DNA from: Paenibacillus larvae subsp. larvae
GTDB lineage: Bacteria; Bacillota; Bacilli; Paenibacillales; NBRC-103111
Assembly (NCBI RefSeq): GCF_002003265.1
Contig: NZ_CP019687.1
Coordinates: forward strand, 434,001 to 498,000
DNA: 64,000 nt
Direction: 5' to 3'
In this document: one piece after another, positions 17,555 through 26,992 of the stretch
How the letters are laid out: the number at the start of each line of letters is the position of its first letter
Position numbering within the stretch: the stretch's first letter is position 1
Program-made: the position numbers and the translations under genes
Notes under the pieces: model-generated
The model's database searches: none
Seen by the model: the letters and a program-made list of their open reading frames with translations, nothing else
What the model was told of the DNA's origin: nothing

Positions 17555-19279
17555 ATGAACCAATTGAAAGGAGAAGTCATTAAAGAGGTTACTCAGAAGT
17601 CCAATCTAGGCAATTATGAGCAGGCCAGGGCCAATTTCTCGTGGGACAGTATCGAGCAACACTTTTCGTGGCATCAGACAGGCAAAGTCAATATGGCTTA
17701 CGAAGCAATTGATCGACATGCGGAATCAGATAGAAAGAATAAGATAGCTCTATTGTACAGCGATAATCGTAGAGATGAACAATATACTTTTGAACAAATG
17801 AAGGCAAAATCAAATCAATTTGGCAACTTGCTCCGCAAATTGGGGGTCCATAAAGGGGATCGGGTATTTATTTTTATGCCAAGAACACCAGAACTGTATT
17901 TTGCACTGTTAGGAACAATCAAAATAGGAGCGGTGGTAGGCCCGTTATTCGAAGCCTTCATGGAAATGGCCGTATGCGACCGGCTGAAGGATAGCGAAGC
18001 CGTGGCAATTGTAACGACACCTGCCCTTGTTTCCAGGGTACCTGAAAAAGATTTACCCAATTTGAAACATGTGATTGTTGTTGGCGAGGACCTCAAACTG
18101 GATAAAGGGCAAGTTGATTTTTATAAAGAAATGAACCAGGCTTCGGAAGAACTGGACATAGAATGGGTAGACCGTGAAGATGGCATGATTCTGCACTATA
18201 CATCCGGCTCGACAGGAAAACCCAAAGGCGTCTACCATGTTCATAACGCCATGATCCAGCAGTATTATACAGGGAAAGTCGTACTGGAGCTGCAGGAAGA
18301 TGATGTTTACTGGTGTACGGCTGATCCTGGTTGGGTAACAGGTACGTCTTATGGTATCTTTGCCCCTTGGCTCAATGGGGCCACTAACGTTATCAGAGGG
18401 GGGCGTTTCAGCCCGCAAGACTGGTATCAAACGATTGAAAAGCACCAGGTGACCGTCTGGTATAGTGCACCAACTGCCTTCCGGATGCTGATGGGTGCAG
18501 GTGATGATGTAGTTAAGCAGTTTGATTTGTCTTCTCTCCGGCATATATTAAGTGTAGGTGAACCTCTCAACCCTGAAGTCGTAAGATGGGGATTAAAAGT
18601 ATATAACCATAGGATTCATGATACTTGGTGGATGACGGAAACTGGAGCCCAGGTAATTTGTAACTTTCCAAGTATGCCGATGAAACCAGGGTCGATGGGA
18701 CGTCCGATTCCGGGAGTCGAGGCAGCGATTATCGATGATCAGGGGAATGTACTGCCTCCGAACCGGATGGGGAATCTGGCAGTAAAGACTCCGTGGCCGT
18801 CGATGATGCGTAAAATTTGGAACAACCCGTCCAAATACGAGGAATACTTCCGTATTCCAGGCTGGTACATTTCGGGAGACTCGGCTTTCATGGATGAAGA
18901 CGGATATTTCTGGTTCCAGGGAAGAATTGATGATGTCATCAACACGGCTGGGGAACGGGTAGGCCCTTTTGAAGTTGAAAGCAAGCTTGTAGAGCATCCT
19001 GCTGTAGCTGAAGCGGGTGTAATCGGTAAACCTGATCCAATGCGGGGAGAAATTATCAAAGCCTTTATATCGCTCCGCGAAGGATATACGTCTTCCGATG
19101 AACTGAAGGAGGAAATTTCCAATTTCGTTAAAGTAGGATTATCCGCACATGCTGCACCGAGAGAGATCGAGTTCAAGGATAAGCTTCCTAAGACACGCAG
19201 CGGTAAAATTATGCGCCGCGTTCTGAAAGCCTGGGAGTTAAACCTGCCAACAGGGGATTTATCCACGATCGAGGAATAA
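17555..19279 (+). CDS. acsA: Acetyl-CoA synthetase
   Basis: Activates acetate to acetyl-CoA via acetyl-AMP. The 574-residue protein has the P-loop-like YTSGSTGKPKGV, DTWWMTETG, YWFQGRIDDVI-type hinge (GYFWFQGRIDDV) and the acetylated Lys in LPKTRSGKIMRRVLK. The N-terminus is ambiguous: ATG 17555 follows a run of seven G, ATG 17522 lies upstream in frame, and ATG 17509 (with AAGGCGGAG upstream) would join only if the G run were one base shorter. Conserved sequence begins after residue 20, so any of these gives a working enzyme. It ends at a bidirectional terminator and faces acuA, its modifier. Confidence 0.93.
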   Translation: MNQLKGEVIKEVTQKSNLGNYEQARANFSWDSIEQHFSWHQTGKVNMAYEAIDRHAESDRKNKIALLYSDNRRDEQYTFEQMKAKSNQFGNLLRKLGVHKGDRVFIFMPRTPELYFALLGTIKIGAVVGPLFEAFMEMAVCDRLKDSEAVAIVTTPALVSRVPEKDLPNLKHVIVVGEDLKLDKGQVDFYKEMNQASEELDIEWVDREDGMILHYTSGSTGKPKGVYHVHNAMIQQYYTGKVVLELQEDDVYWCTADPGWVTGTSYGIFAPWLNGATNVIRGGRFSPQDWYQTIEKHQVTVWYSAPTAFRMLMGAGDDVVKQFDLSSLRHILSVGEPLNPEVVRWGLKVYNHRIHDTWWMTETGAQVICNFPSMPMKPGSMGRPIPGVEAAIIDDQGNVLPPNRMGNLAVKTPWPSMMRKIWNNPSKYEEYFRIPGWYISGDSAFMDEDGYFWFQGRIDDVINTAGERVGPFEVESKLVEHPAVAEAGVIGKPDPMRGEIIKAFISLREGYTSSDELKEEISNFVKVGLSAHAAPREIEFKDKLPKTRSGKIMRRVLKAWELNLPTGDLSTIEE

Positions 19280-19298
19280 TTCTGGTTATCTTATTAGA

Positions 19299-19330
19299 AA
19301 AACCCTCTGCATTTGGAGCAGAGGGTTTTA
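19299..19330. terminator. Bidirectional terminator between acsA and the PBP gene
   Basis: AAAACCCTCTGC pairs perfectly with GCAGAGGGTTTT around a seven-base loop. Confidence 0.88.
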
Positions 19331-19431
19331 AGTATGATGATTTTTACTTTAGGAGCTGAATCGGGCCTCGGTGATACTGCTTTTGAAAGTTTGCCGTTTG
19401 GGCTTTTACCCATCGGTTATTCATGTAACGC

Positions 19432-22236
19432 TTATTCCTGTGGAGCAGGATCCGGCACAGGAATCTGAGAAGGAGTGCCTTCACCTCCCGGAACAGGTGG
19501 GTCCGGTGTTGGTGTTGGGGTTCCTCCACTAGCAAAAGAACTACTCGGAACTGACTCATTACCAGCCACATCCACGGCTGTGACATAATAAGCATAGTTT
19601 GCGCCCATGCTGACTTCGTCTGTAAATTTCAGTTCCTTTCCGACAAGTACTACTTTGCCGCCAACTCGCTGGAAAGGACCCCTATTAACAGACCGGTATA
19701 ATCTGTACCCGATAACATCTTGGCTGCTGCTTGGTCCGAAGGTAATGGTAGAAACACCTCCAGAACGGGTGGCCACCAGAGAACCGGGAGCAGCCGGTGC
19801 GACACCGTCATCTTTGCGCGGATCTATTTCCGTTGGGGCGTCATCGTTATAATCTTTTGGTTTATAAAAGCTGAGCGCATGTCTCTTCTTGGCCGGAACT
19901 TTCGGTAGGGCATTCTGAATCTCTTTCATTAGCTGACTTAAAGATTTATCCCGTTTTACCACAATCTTTGACTGGACAAAATCTTCTGGCGTTGAAGACT
20001 GCGCAATGTAGTTGATATTATTGTAGGAAATTATTCTAACCCGGGTCAGACGGTCATCCACCTTTTTAGGTAAGAACTTCTTGTTGAAAATATCGGTTAC
20101 TAAATGGTTGGATTGTCTGGTCAAGTCATTAGGAAGTAGTCCGGATACGTTAGAGACGGTAGCAGTGACGATATTGTCCGGTTTAGTAAATTTTTTGTCC
20201 GCGAATAAGTCCGGCTTTTGTTTCAGTGTGTCATTCATGACAAGGGACCAGATGGACATCGCCCTATTTCTTGCTGCCTTTGTTTGCAGCGTATATTTCC
20301 GCTCTTCGTATCCTGCCCATACACCAAGAGTAACACTAGGTGTGTAACCGACAAACCAAGCATCCGTATCGTCCTGTGTTGAACCGGTCTTTCCGACAAC
20401 ATCCATCTTGCCATAGCCACTAAAGGATGACTTGATTTGAGTTCCCGTTCCGTTCGAAAGGACCGTCTTTAGCATATCCGTGATTAAATAAGCCGTTTCC
20501 TCGGAAAAAACGCTGACGGGCTTTGTTTCATGTTCATACACAACATTTCCCTGGGAATCCGTAATCTTGGAGATCATAAAAGCTTCATTAAAGTTTCCTT
20601 TATTAGCCATGGTAGCATAGGCGTTGGTCATATCCTTAACCGTCGTACCAGCCCACATGCCGCCGATTACACCGACCCGGGAATTGTAATCCTGGTCCTT
20701 AATGGTTGAGATGCCCATTTTTTTGGCATAGGACCAGGCCTCTTCAATGCCGATTACATCATTGTACAGACGCAGGGCAGGGATGTTATAAGATTGGTTC
20801 AAAGCTTTGCGGGCCGTAACGAGCCCCTGGTATCCTCTCCCCGCATTCACTGGAATGTGAAGACTGTTTCCATTTTTCATAATAATAGGGGAATCGTCCA
20901 GAACGCCAGCCGGCTGCATAAGCCCCTTCTCCATGGCAGGAATAAAGGCCGCGATAGGCTTCATGGTGGAACCAGGTTGGCGCGGATCCTGAGTAGCCAT
21001 ATTGATCTGATTTACTTCGAAGCTTCTTCCTTCAATCATGCCAAGAACAGCACTTGTTTTACTGTCCATCATGACAGCAGCGGTCTGTTCAAGCCCCCGT
21101 TTGTCTTTTTGGGAAAAGTTCTTATCATTTTTGGCAATGGCCTGCATAGAATCATAAATGGTTTTATCAATCGTGGTATAAATCTGGTATCCGCCTTGAA
21201 GCACTTGCTTGCGCATTTCCTTTAAAGCTTCATCATATTTGTCTTTATCTTTATTTCGATCAAGGTCCGGATATTTTTGCTTCAGGAGCTGGATAGCCGT
21301 TTCTCTTTCCACTTCCATCATCAGATACGGGTAATCTTGGTATGCAGTATTCTTATCAGGCTTCGCAAGTGCAGATTTAAGATCGAAGGCTAGCGCTTCC
21401 TGATATTGCTGCTCATTAATTTTGTTCTCCTGGAGCATGCGCTTAAGAACCAGCTGCTGGCGGTTTACTGCCCGTTTGAAGACTTCCTCGTTAAATTGAC
21501 CCGTGCCGGTAAATGCCGAGTAACTGCTTGGCAGTTGGGGAATGCCGGCCAGATATGCAGCTTGCGCCAAATTGACGTCCTTTAAATCTGTGATGCCAAA
21601 AATACCTTTGGCTGCCGCTTTAATTCCGTATACATTCGTTCCGGTATTGCCGTTTCCATAGGGGATTTTAATAAGATAGGCTAGTAAGATTTGGTCTTTG
21701 GTCATCAGCCGTTCCATACGCAACGAGAGCAGAATCTCTTTGGCCTTCCGCGAATCTTCCTTATCGAGGGAAAGGAAGACCCGCCTGGCGAGCTGCTGGG
21801 TTATGGTACTTCCTCCAGTCTGAACTTCTTTATTGGTCAATTTCTGGTAGAAAGCACGGAACAAGCCGTTATAATCGATGCCGTTATGCTCATAGAAGTT
21901 TTTATCTTCCACAGCGAAAACAGCATCAAATATGACCTGGGGAATTTCTTCCATTGTAACGAGGCTGCGGTCTTCTTCAGTTCTAAGCTGACCTATTAGT
22001 GTATTATCATTGAAAAATGCGGATCCGGTAACCACATTCTGCTCTACTTGTTTCATGATTTCGTCCTTGCTGCGAACCGGATCGTCTTTGACGAGTGCGC
22101 TCACATAACCAAATGCAACGCCGCCTGCAAGCAGAAAAAAGAACAAGCCGCAGATACAGAGCCATTTTAAAGAAATAACCGTGATTCTTCCCGCTTTTCT
22201 AAACCATGGCTTATGTTTTTGTTGATTATCTTCCAT
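19432..22236 (-). CDS. Class A penicillin-binding protein (transglycosylase/transpeptidase) with FN3-like tail
   Basis: Bifunctional peptidoglycan synthase, 934 residues. One membrane anchor lies at residues about 18-45. The transglycosylase domain has EDKNFYEHNGID and GGSTITQQLARRVF; the transpeptidase has the active serine in PGSTMKPIAAF and the KTG box in VGKTGSTQDDTDAWF. After residue 800 comes a fibronectin-III-like domain (GSLVATRSGGVSTITFGPSS and YRLYRSVNRGPF) and a Pro/Thr-rich end. The architecture fits PonA/PBP1-type enzymes of Paenibacillus. AAGGAGGAATT lies upstream of the start at a rather long spacing. The gene converges with acsA. Confidence 0.93.
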   Translation of the reverse strand: MEDNQQKHKPWFRKAGRITVISLKWLCICGLFFFLLAGGVAFGYVSALVKDDPVRSKDEIMKQVEQNVVTGSAFFNDNTLIGQLRTEEDRSLVTMEEIPQVIFDAVFAVEDKNFYEHNGIDYNGLFRAFYQKLTNKEVQTGGSTITQQLARRVFLSLDKEDSRKAKEILLSLRMERLMTKDQILLAYLIKIPYGNGNTGTNVYGIKAAAKGIFGITDLKDVNLAQAAYLAGIPQLPSSYSAFTGTGQFNEEVFKRAVNRQQLVLKRMLQENKINEQQYQEALAFDLKSALAKPDKNTAYQDYPYLMMEVERETAIQLLKQKYPDLDRNKDKDKYDEALKEMRKQVLQGGYQIYTTIDKTIYDSMQAIAKNDKNFSQKDKRGLEQTAAVMMDSKTSAVLGMIEGRSFEVNQINMATQDPRQPGSTMKPIAAFIPAMEKGLMQPAGVLDDSPIIMKNGNSLHIPVNAGRGYQGLVTARKALNQSYNIPALRLYNDVIGIEEAWSYAKKMGISTIKDQDYNSRVGVIGGMWAGTTVKDMTNAYATMANKGNFNEAFMISKITDSQGNVVYEHETKPVSVFSEETAYLITDMLKTVLSNGTGTQIKSSFSGYGKMDVVGKTGSTQDDTDAWFVGYTPSVTLGVWAGYEERKYTLQTKAARNRAMSIWSLVMNDTLKQKPDLFADKKFTKPDNIVTATVSNVSGLLPNDLTRQSNHLVTDIFNKKFLPKKVDDRLTRVRIISYNNINYIAQSSTPEDFVQSKIVVKRDKSLSQLMKEIQNALPKVPAKKRHALSFYKPKDYNDDAPTEIDPRKDDGVAPAAPGSLVATRSGGVSTITFGPSSSQDVIGYRLYRSVNRGPFQRVGGKVVLVGKELKFTDEVSMGANYAYYVTAVDVAGNESVPSSSFASGGTPTPTPDPPVPGGEGTPSQIPVPDPAPQE

Positions 22237-22271
22237 AAGTCCGATAATTCCTCCTTATCTGAACCTAAACC

Positions 22272-22299
22272 ATTATAACACAAAGGGTACTTTTGTGAA
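22272..22299 (-). promoter_or_regulatory. Candidate vegetative promoter of the PBP gene
   Basis: On the reverse strand TTCACA and TATAAT are 16 bases apart, about 36 bases before the start codon. Confidence 0.5.
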
Positions 22300-22540
22300 T
22301 ATACGGGAAAAACATCCGAAAATGCGTCTAAAGGCACTTTGAACCGAAAACGGATTTTAGGTAAAAAGCAGGACATTGTCACATCAAGTCACTAACTTTG
22401 GGCTATAAAAAGGATAAGGTGCTTTTTTTGGAAGCGGGGGATTTTATAGAATCAGGGTAACCGAAGATGTTGGGAAAGGGAGTTCTGAGGGGACAGGTAT
22501 TAACGTGTTGCGAGTTTGATACCTTTTAGCATAGCCATAC
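22300..22540. other. Intergenic region without recognised genes
   Basis: Between the PBP promoter and the rpsD terminator I see no ORF with a ribosome binding site, no RNA gene and no copy of the dispersed repeat. Confidence 0.6.
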
Positions 22541-22572
22541 AAAAACAGCCTTTCCCTTCGGGAAAGGCTGTT
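22541..22572 (-). terminator. Terminator of rpsD
   Basis: On the reverse strand AACAGCCTTTCCC pairs with GGGAAAGGCTGTT around a tight GAA-type loop, followed by TTT. Confidence 0.9.
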
Positions 22573-22586
22573 GATCGAGACAGCCA

Positions 22587-23186
22587 TTAACGGCTGTAGA
22601 ACTCGACGATTTGTTTTTCATCAATTTCTTGAGCAAGCTCAGAACGCTCAGGAAGACGGATAAATTTACCTTCCAAAGCTTGTTCATTGAATTCCAGGTA
22701 AGCTGGAAGGAAGTTGCGGTTTTCCAGGGCTTCCTTGATACTTTTCAGATTTCTGCTTCTTTCACGCAGTCCGATTACATCACCAACAGAAACCTGGTAG
22801 GACGCAATGTCAACTTTTTTTCCATTTACAGTCACGTGACCATGGGAAACCAATTGACGGGCACCTGCACGGGAATTGGCGAAACCAAGGCGGAAAACAA
22901 GGTTGTCCAAACGGGATTCAAGCAGAATCATAAAGTTTTCACCGGAAATCCCTGGCAGTTTGATTGCTTTGTTGTACAGGTTATGGAATTGTTTTTCATT
23001 CAAACCGTACATATGGCGCAGCTTTTGTTTTTCCATAAGCTGCATGCCGTAGCCGCTCACTTTTCTGCGTTGGGTAGGTCCGTGTTGCCCAGGAGGAAAC
23101 GGACGCTTCAGTTCTTTGCCGGTTCCGCTCAGAGAAATTCCGAGACGACGGCTTAATTTAAATTTAGGGCCTGTATAACGTGCCAT
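22587..23186 (-). CDS. rpsD: 30S ribosomal protein S4
   Basis: Primary 16S rRNA-binding protein of the small subunit. 199 residues, full length, starting [16 protein letters not shown], with the S4 RNA-binding domain around residues 90-150 ([15 protein letters not shown], then [16 protein letters not shown]). RBS AAAAGGAG precedes the start. It is a single-gene unit with its own promoter, a structured leader and a terminator, as in B. subtilis, where S4 represses its own synthesis through the leader. Confidence 0.97.
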   Translation of the reverse strand: MARYTGPKFKLSRRLGISLSGTGKELKRPFPPGQHGPTQRRKVSGYGMQLMEKQKLRHMYGLNEKQFHNLYNKAIKLPGISGENFMILLESRLDNLVFRLGFANSRAGARQLVSHGHVTVNGKKVDIASYQVSVGDVIGLRERSRNLKSIKEALENRNFLPAYLEFNEQALEGKFIRLPERSELAQEIDEKQIVEFYSR

Positions 23187-23244
23187 GCAAAAAAACTCCT
23201 TTTATTGTAAATTAGTTAGAATTTTGCACGGGTGATTCCGGTTG

Positions 23245-23323
23245 CTAATTTTGTTCGCCAGACCTTGTTGAAAGAGGTCTTCTGACAAGCTTTTCAGCCG
23301 CTGGCTCGTCAGGACAAAATTAG
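23245..23323 (-). promoter_or_regulatory. Structured rpsD leader RNA, probable S4 autoregulatory element
   Basis: On the reverse strand a 10-bp closing stem (CTAATTTTGT with ACAAAATTAG) encloses further helices, including AGACCT/AGGTCT. It lies between the rpsD promoter and the start codon, where Firmicutes carry the S4-binding leader. Position and structure support the call; I did not fold it. Confidence 0.7.
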
Positions 23324-23374
23324 AGAGGGCGTCAACACAATGAGTCCCCGATTCATCTTTGTTCTCGACTTCTT

Positions 23375-23403
23375 ATTCTATAAAAAACAATGTAAGGTGT
23401 CAA
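23375..23403 (-). promoter_or_regulatory. Promoter of rpsD
   Basis: Reverse-strand TTGACA and TAGAAT with a 17-base spacer, upstream of the structured leader. A near-consensus housekeeping promoter. Confidence 0.8.
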
Positions 23404-23485
23404 GAAGAAGCCGTTGAAAACAGTTGCCACGGTTTTTGAAGGTATATAAAAATAGTGCATAAAAACTAGAATTTTAGTATGATGT

Positions 23486-23500
23486 AGGTATAATATACCT
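23486..23500 (+). promoter_or_regulatory. Perfect palindrome over the probable -10 box of the cyclase gene
   Basis: AGGTATA-A-TATACCT contains TATAAT and lies about 33 bases before the start codon. It could be an operator for an unidentified repressor. Confidence 0.35.
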
Positions 23501-23532
23501 CTCAAACTAGGGAATGTACAAGGGAGATATCT

Positions 23533-25539
23533 ATGGGCGACCATCTTCAAGATACAACTCTTCGACAGAGCGCTTTTCGGGGTGCTATCCTGGACAGACC
23601 TGGTGGTTACTGCTTGCGACTTGCATACAAGGTAGGGTCTATCAAAGAACAGCAATTGCAATTACAACGCTGGTTTCAAGAATGGGCTCATTTTTTGTGT
23701 CTGCAGCGTTTTTCTATATATGAGTCTATTGGCCTAGTGAGTCTAGAAGGTGAGGTACTTGGAAGGTTAGAAGGGCCGCATTCTCCTTGGGTAAAAGAGG
23801 ATCGCCCGGACGAAGGGCTGTCCGCCACTCTTCAGATGGCTGAATCACGCCTTTATCGCTCCTGTCTGGAGCAGCTTGCTCCGGTAACTGTTCGTATGGA
23901 AATACAAAAGCAAGCAAATGAAGGCTCAGGTATGATTCTATGCGCCTTGCCTGTCTATAATGAGATGGAACTTGCCGGAATATTTACCTGCACCATAAAT
24001 CAGGATATTACCGAGTCAACTTCCATCGTTACGCTGGAGAAGTGGGCTATGATGTTTCAAACTTTCTGTTTGTACCAGGCCGAACAGCAGGCTGTCAGCA
24101 GGCTGGCCAATTCAGTGGAGGTTTTGGACCGGTCCCTCGGGAAATGGGACGCGCTTTTTCAGACGACTCAGAAAATGTATGCCCAGATTGAAGTAGATGC
24201 TGTTATTACGCATACTCTGAATGATGTCAAGGCGATGTTCCCGGAGTATTCCGTACAGCTTTTTTTATCCCAGGATCACGCAAATTCCAACCCGCATGTA
24301 AAAACCCTTCAGTTTCAAGACGAATCCGATTTACGGACAAGGGCCTTCATGGATGGAGAACTTAAACAAAGAAGGTGTGATCTTGGACGGGACCGTTACA
24401 TTTATGAAGTAGCGGCCCCTTTGCTGGGTAAGCAAGGGGTTTACGGTGTGATTTATCTGGTGGGCGGAGAAACAATCTACCCCGATGATTTACAGATGAT
24501 GTCCATGCTCGGTGATGCCGCAGGAACCGCTTTTGAGAATGCCAAGCTGTATGAGCAATCCAACTTACTGATCAACGAACTCCGTCTGATTAACGAAATT
24601 ACCAAGAGCTTGACGCAAAGTCTCAGTTTGAAAAAAATTTTTTCTTTCGCCTGCGAAGAGCTGTTGGAGATTTTTGATGCCAGCTACTGCTGTATTTCCA
24701 GGATTGATGAGGAAGATCCCGGTAAGTTTGTGGTTCAGGCCAGTAATTTTCCCGCGATGTTTCAAGAGGAACTTTCGATTAATAGCGGTTTCTCAGGTGT
24801 AGTTTTTTCGAGCAAAGAACCAATTATCGTATCTAATTACGAAAAATATTCTGTGAAATCGAAAATCATGGAGATGACGGGTTCCCGTTCCCTGATGGTT
24901 TCGCCGATATTGATAGCGGATAACGTGGTCGGAATTATTCATGTGGTTCATCAAAATCCATACTATTTTTCTTACGAAAATTACAAGCTGCTGCAAACTT
25001 TAAGCGGCCATATTGGTTTGGCGATGGCTAACGCAACTTTGCACGCCGAGGTACAACGAATGGTAATTACGGATAATTTGACCGGGCTGTATGTAAGGCA
25101 CTACCTGGATGGGCAGATCAAAACAATGCAAAAGCAAGATGCTATAGGTACGCTTATCCTGGTTGATATTGACTGTTTCAAACAAATCAATGATACCTTT
25201 GGTCATCAAGTAGGAGACAGCATTTTAATTCAGGTGAGTGATATTGTCCGTTCTATGATCAGAGAACAGGATATTACGGCCAGATGGGGTGGAGAAGAAC
25301 TTGCGATTTATTTGCCTGTCACCAGCAAAAATGAGGGCATGCAAATGGCGGATGAAATCCGCACCGCTATCATGCAGAAAACCAGCCCCAGCGTTACGGT
25401 TTCCTGCGGGGTGGCAGACTGGAAAAGCACGGATGACAAGATCAGTGTAGAATCTTTATTCTATAAGGCGGATATGGCATTGTATGAGGCTAAACGAAGC
25501 GGGAAGAACCGGGTTGTTCAGGATGGTACACTTTTATAA
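23533..25539 (+). CDS. GAF-domain diguanylate cyclase (GGDEF)
   Basis: Synthesises the second messenger cyclic di-GMP. The 668-residue soluble protein has an N-terminal region without a recognised domain (1-200), a GAF-like sensor region (about 215-345), a second GAF domain (about 365-510, FSGVVFSSKEPIIVSNYE and IIHVVHQNPYYFSYEN) and a C-terminal GGDEF domain with the intact catalytic motif RWGGEEL. The inhibitory I-site RxxD is present as REQD five residues before it, so product inhibition is expected. TNLTGLYVRHYLDGQ-type and DIDCFKQINDTFGHQ segments are typical. RBS AGGGAGAT. The ligand of the GAF domains is unknown. Confidence 0.92.
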   Translation: MGDHLQDTTLRQSAFRGAILDRPGGYCLRLAYKVGSIKEQQLQLQRWFQEWAHFLCLQRFSIYESIGLVSLEGEVLGRLEGPHSPWVKEDRPDEGLSATLQMAESRLYRSCLEQLAPVTVRMEIQKQANEGSGMILCALPVYNEMELAGIFTCTINQDITESTSIVTLEKWAMMFQTFCLYQAEQQAVSRLANSVEVLDRSLGKWDALFQTTQKMYAQIEVDAVITHTLNDVKAMFPEYSVQLFLSQDHANSNPHVKTLQFQDESDLRTRAFMDGELKQRRCDLGRDRYIYEVAAPLLGKQGVYGVIYLVGGETIYPDDLQMMSMLGDAAGTAFENAKLYEQSNLLINELRLINEITKSLTQSLSLKKIFSFACEELLEIFDASYCCISRIDEEDPGKFVVQASNFPAMFQEELSINSGFSGVVFSSKEPIIVSNYEKYSVKSKIMEMTGSRSLMVSPILIADNVVGIIHVVHQNPYYFSYENYKLLQTLSGHIGLAMANATLHAEVQRMVITDNLTGLYVRHYLDGQIKTMQKQDAIGTLILVDIDCFKQINDTFGHQVGDSILIQVSDIVRSMIREQDITARWGGEELAIYLPVTSKNEGMQMADEIRTAIMQKTSPSVTVSCGVADWKSTDDKISVESLFYKADMALYEAKRSGKNRVVQDGTLL

Positions 25540-25615
25540 GAAAAAAGTGATTATTCAAGAAAAAGACCCCAGTATATTTCAAAACACCAGAATGTTATAT
25601 CGTTCCCTCACATAA

Positions 25616-25653
25616 GAATCAATTTCATGATATTTAAACTATGAAATTGATTC
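25616..25653 (+). repeat. Short dispersed-repeat copy D: 13-bp perfect hairpin
   Basis: GAATCAATTTCAT and ATGAAATTGATTC form a perfect 13-bp inverted repeat with a 12-base loop, followed by TTTTCTCTTTC. The arms are identical to the termini of the repeat at 61958-62071, with the interior missing. It may also act as the terminator of the cyclase gene. The rest of the gap 25540-25760 shows nothing else recognisable. Confidence 0.7.
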
Positions 25654-25760
25654 TTTTCTCTTTCTGCGTTAAAAACAGTCCGTCCCGGATTGATAACCAG
25701 TCGTTTCTGATAGTTTTTATAAGCCCGCGGAAAATGGTACAATAGGAAGGTCAGGGGGGC

Positions 25761-26462
25761 TTGAGCTTGAAAGTCTTAGCTTTTTTTCGCAGAAAGCGGT
25801 TTTGGTACCTGCTTCTGGTTGTAATTTTGACCGTGCTGCTGTTCGTATATGTGTCAGCCCGTACAGGCTTTCGGTTTTCCCAAATAAATGCCGAACGTTT
25901 CACGGAATATATGGAGTCGCTGGGGTTAGCCGGCAGGTTGCTGGGAATTGTACTGGTGGTGGCACAGACCTTTTTCCCTTTTGTACCTTTTGTTTTGGTC
26001 GCAGGTGCGAATGTGGCTATATTTGGTATGAAATGGGGATTTGTTGTCAATTATTCCATGTCTTGTCTTGGTGCAGTGCTGGCCTTTTATGTCGCCCGGT
26101 ATTATGCCCATGATTGGGTAGTTCGCAAAATCAGTCATTTCCCCTTTGTCCAGTCCTTTAATAAAAGGCTAAGTACAGACGGTTTTTTCTATATTTTTAT
26201 GGGGAGATTAATCCCAATTCTTCCATCTTCGGCAATCAGCTTCGGTGCCGGACTTACCCAAATCAGCTTTCGCTATTTTTTCTGGGCTACGATAATCGGG
26301 AAGCTGCCGATTATCATCCTTGAATCAATGATCGCTCACGATTTTATCCATTTTCAAAAATATAAAGGCAGATTCCTGGTCCTGCTCGCTGTCTTTGCAG
26401 TCTTAATTTATGCGGGCAACCTGTTTAAAAAACGTTTGAACCAGAAAAACAAAATCAGTTGA
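25761..26462 (+). CDS. TVP38/TMEM64 (DedA superfamily) membrane protein
   Basis: A 233-residue integral membrane protein. It has an N-terminal basic stretch and helix (residues 14-32), the conserved segment FVPFVLVAGANVAIFG followed by GFVVNYSMSCLGAVLAFYVAR, and FIFMGRLIPILPSSAISFGAG, which is the family signature. Some members move phospholipids or polyprenyl phosphates across the membrane; which applies here is unknown. Start is TTG 25761 or 25767 after a GGGGGG-containing sequence; no ATG is available. Confidence 0.8.
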   Translation: MSLKVLAFFRRKRFWYLLLVVILTVLLFVYVSARTGFRFSQINAERFTEYMESLGLAGRLLGIVLVVAQTFFPFVPFVLVAGANVAIFGMKWGFVVNYSMSCLGAVLAFYVARYYAHDWVVRKISHFPFVQSFNKRLSTDGFFYIFMGRLIPILPSSAISFGAGLTQISFRYFFWATIIGKLPIIILESMIAHDFIHFQKYKGRFLVLLAVFAVLIYAGNLFKKRLNQKNKIS

Positions 26463-26573
26463 ATGTATGTGAGGTGGTCTTATGAAAAGGGTTGCAGGGG
26501 CTTAGAATCCAAGGTATCATAGAGTAGAAATCAATTCCATGAGTTTATGTTGATACCGAGGAGGATGATATCC

Positions 26574-26822
26574 ATGCCAAGCGCGAACAACGCTGCGATC
26601 ATGGAGATTTCCCAAACTGCTAATCAATTCAGATCTTCAATTGTTCTTCAGTATGATAATAAGTATATTGATGTGAAAAGTATCCTGGGTCTTTTTACAA
26701 CCCTGTTAAGTTCAGGGTCCTATGAACTTCATATCATGGGTCCCGATACAGATGCAGAGGGTAAAGCCATGCAGGAAGTGTTTAGTAAGCATGGCATGAA
26801 CATTACCATTGCGGAAGGATAA
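26574..26822 (+). CDS. HPr-like protein lacking the phosphorylatable histidine
   Basis: The 82-residue protein ends with an HPr-like fold: TANQFRSSIVLQYDNKYIDVKSILGLF, then a GSYEL-type strand and GPDTDAEGKAM helix. The serine of the KSILGL motif, target of HPr kinase in Firmicutes, is kept. The HARPA segment with His15 is replaced by AAIMEISQ, so the protein cannot take phosphate from enzyme I. This is the pattern of Crh-type regulatory paralogues, though it may not be a Crh orthologue. ATG 26574 follows GAGGAGG. Confidence 0.75.
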   Translation: MPSANNAAIMEISQTANQFRSSIVLQYDNKYIDVKSILGLFTTLLSSGSYELHIMGPDTDAEGKAMQEVFSKHGMNITIAEG

Positions 26823-26992
26823 AGCATTTTTAAGGTATTCCTCATTGTTTTGGGGAAATACCTTTTTCTTTTATGTGGAATCAACAGCCTCTCTTGTATC
26901 TTAGTGGAATATGGTCTAATATATTTGTTAGAGGATTGAAGATATTGTTCAATGGTAACAAGATATTGAGACGTACAGGGGGAATGTGAAAG

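Noticed and set aside
19344-19595. Reverse-strand ORF overlapping the end of the PBP gene
   Set aside because: It is a shifted frame of the Pro/Thr-rich tail without homology or ribosome binding site.
26520-26550. AAATCAATTCCATGAGTTT as a seventh copy of the dispersed repeat
   Set aside because: Only one short arm resembles the element; the second arm and interior are missing.
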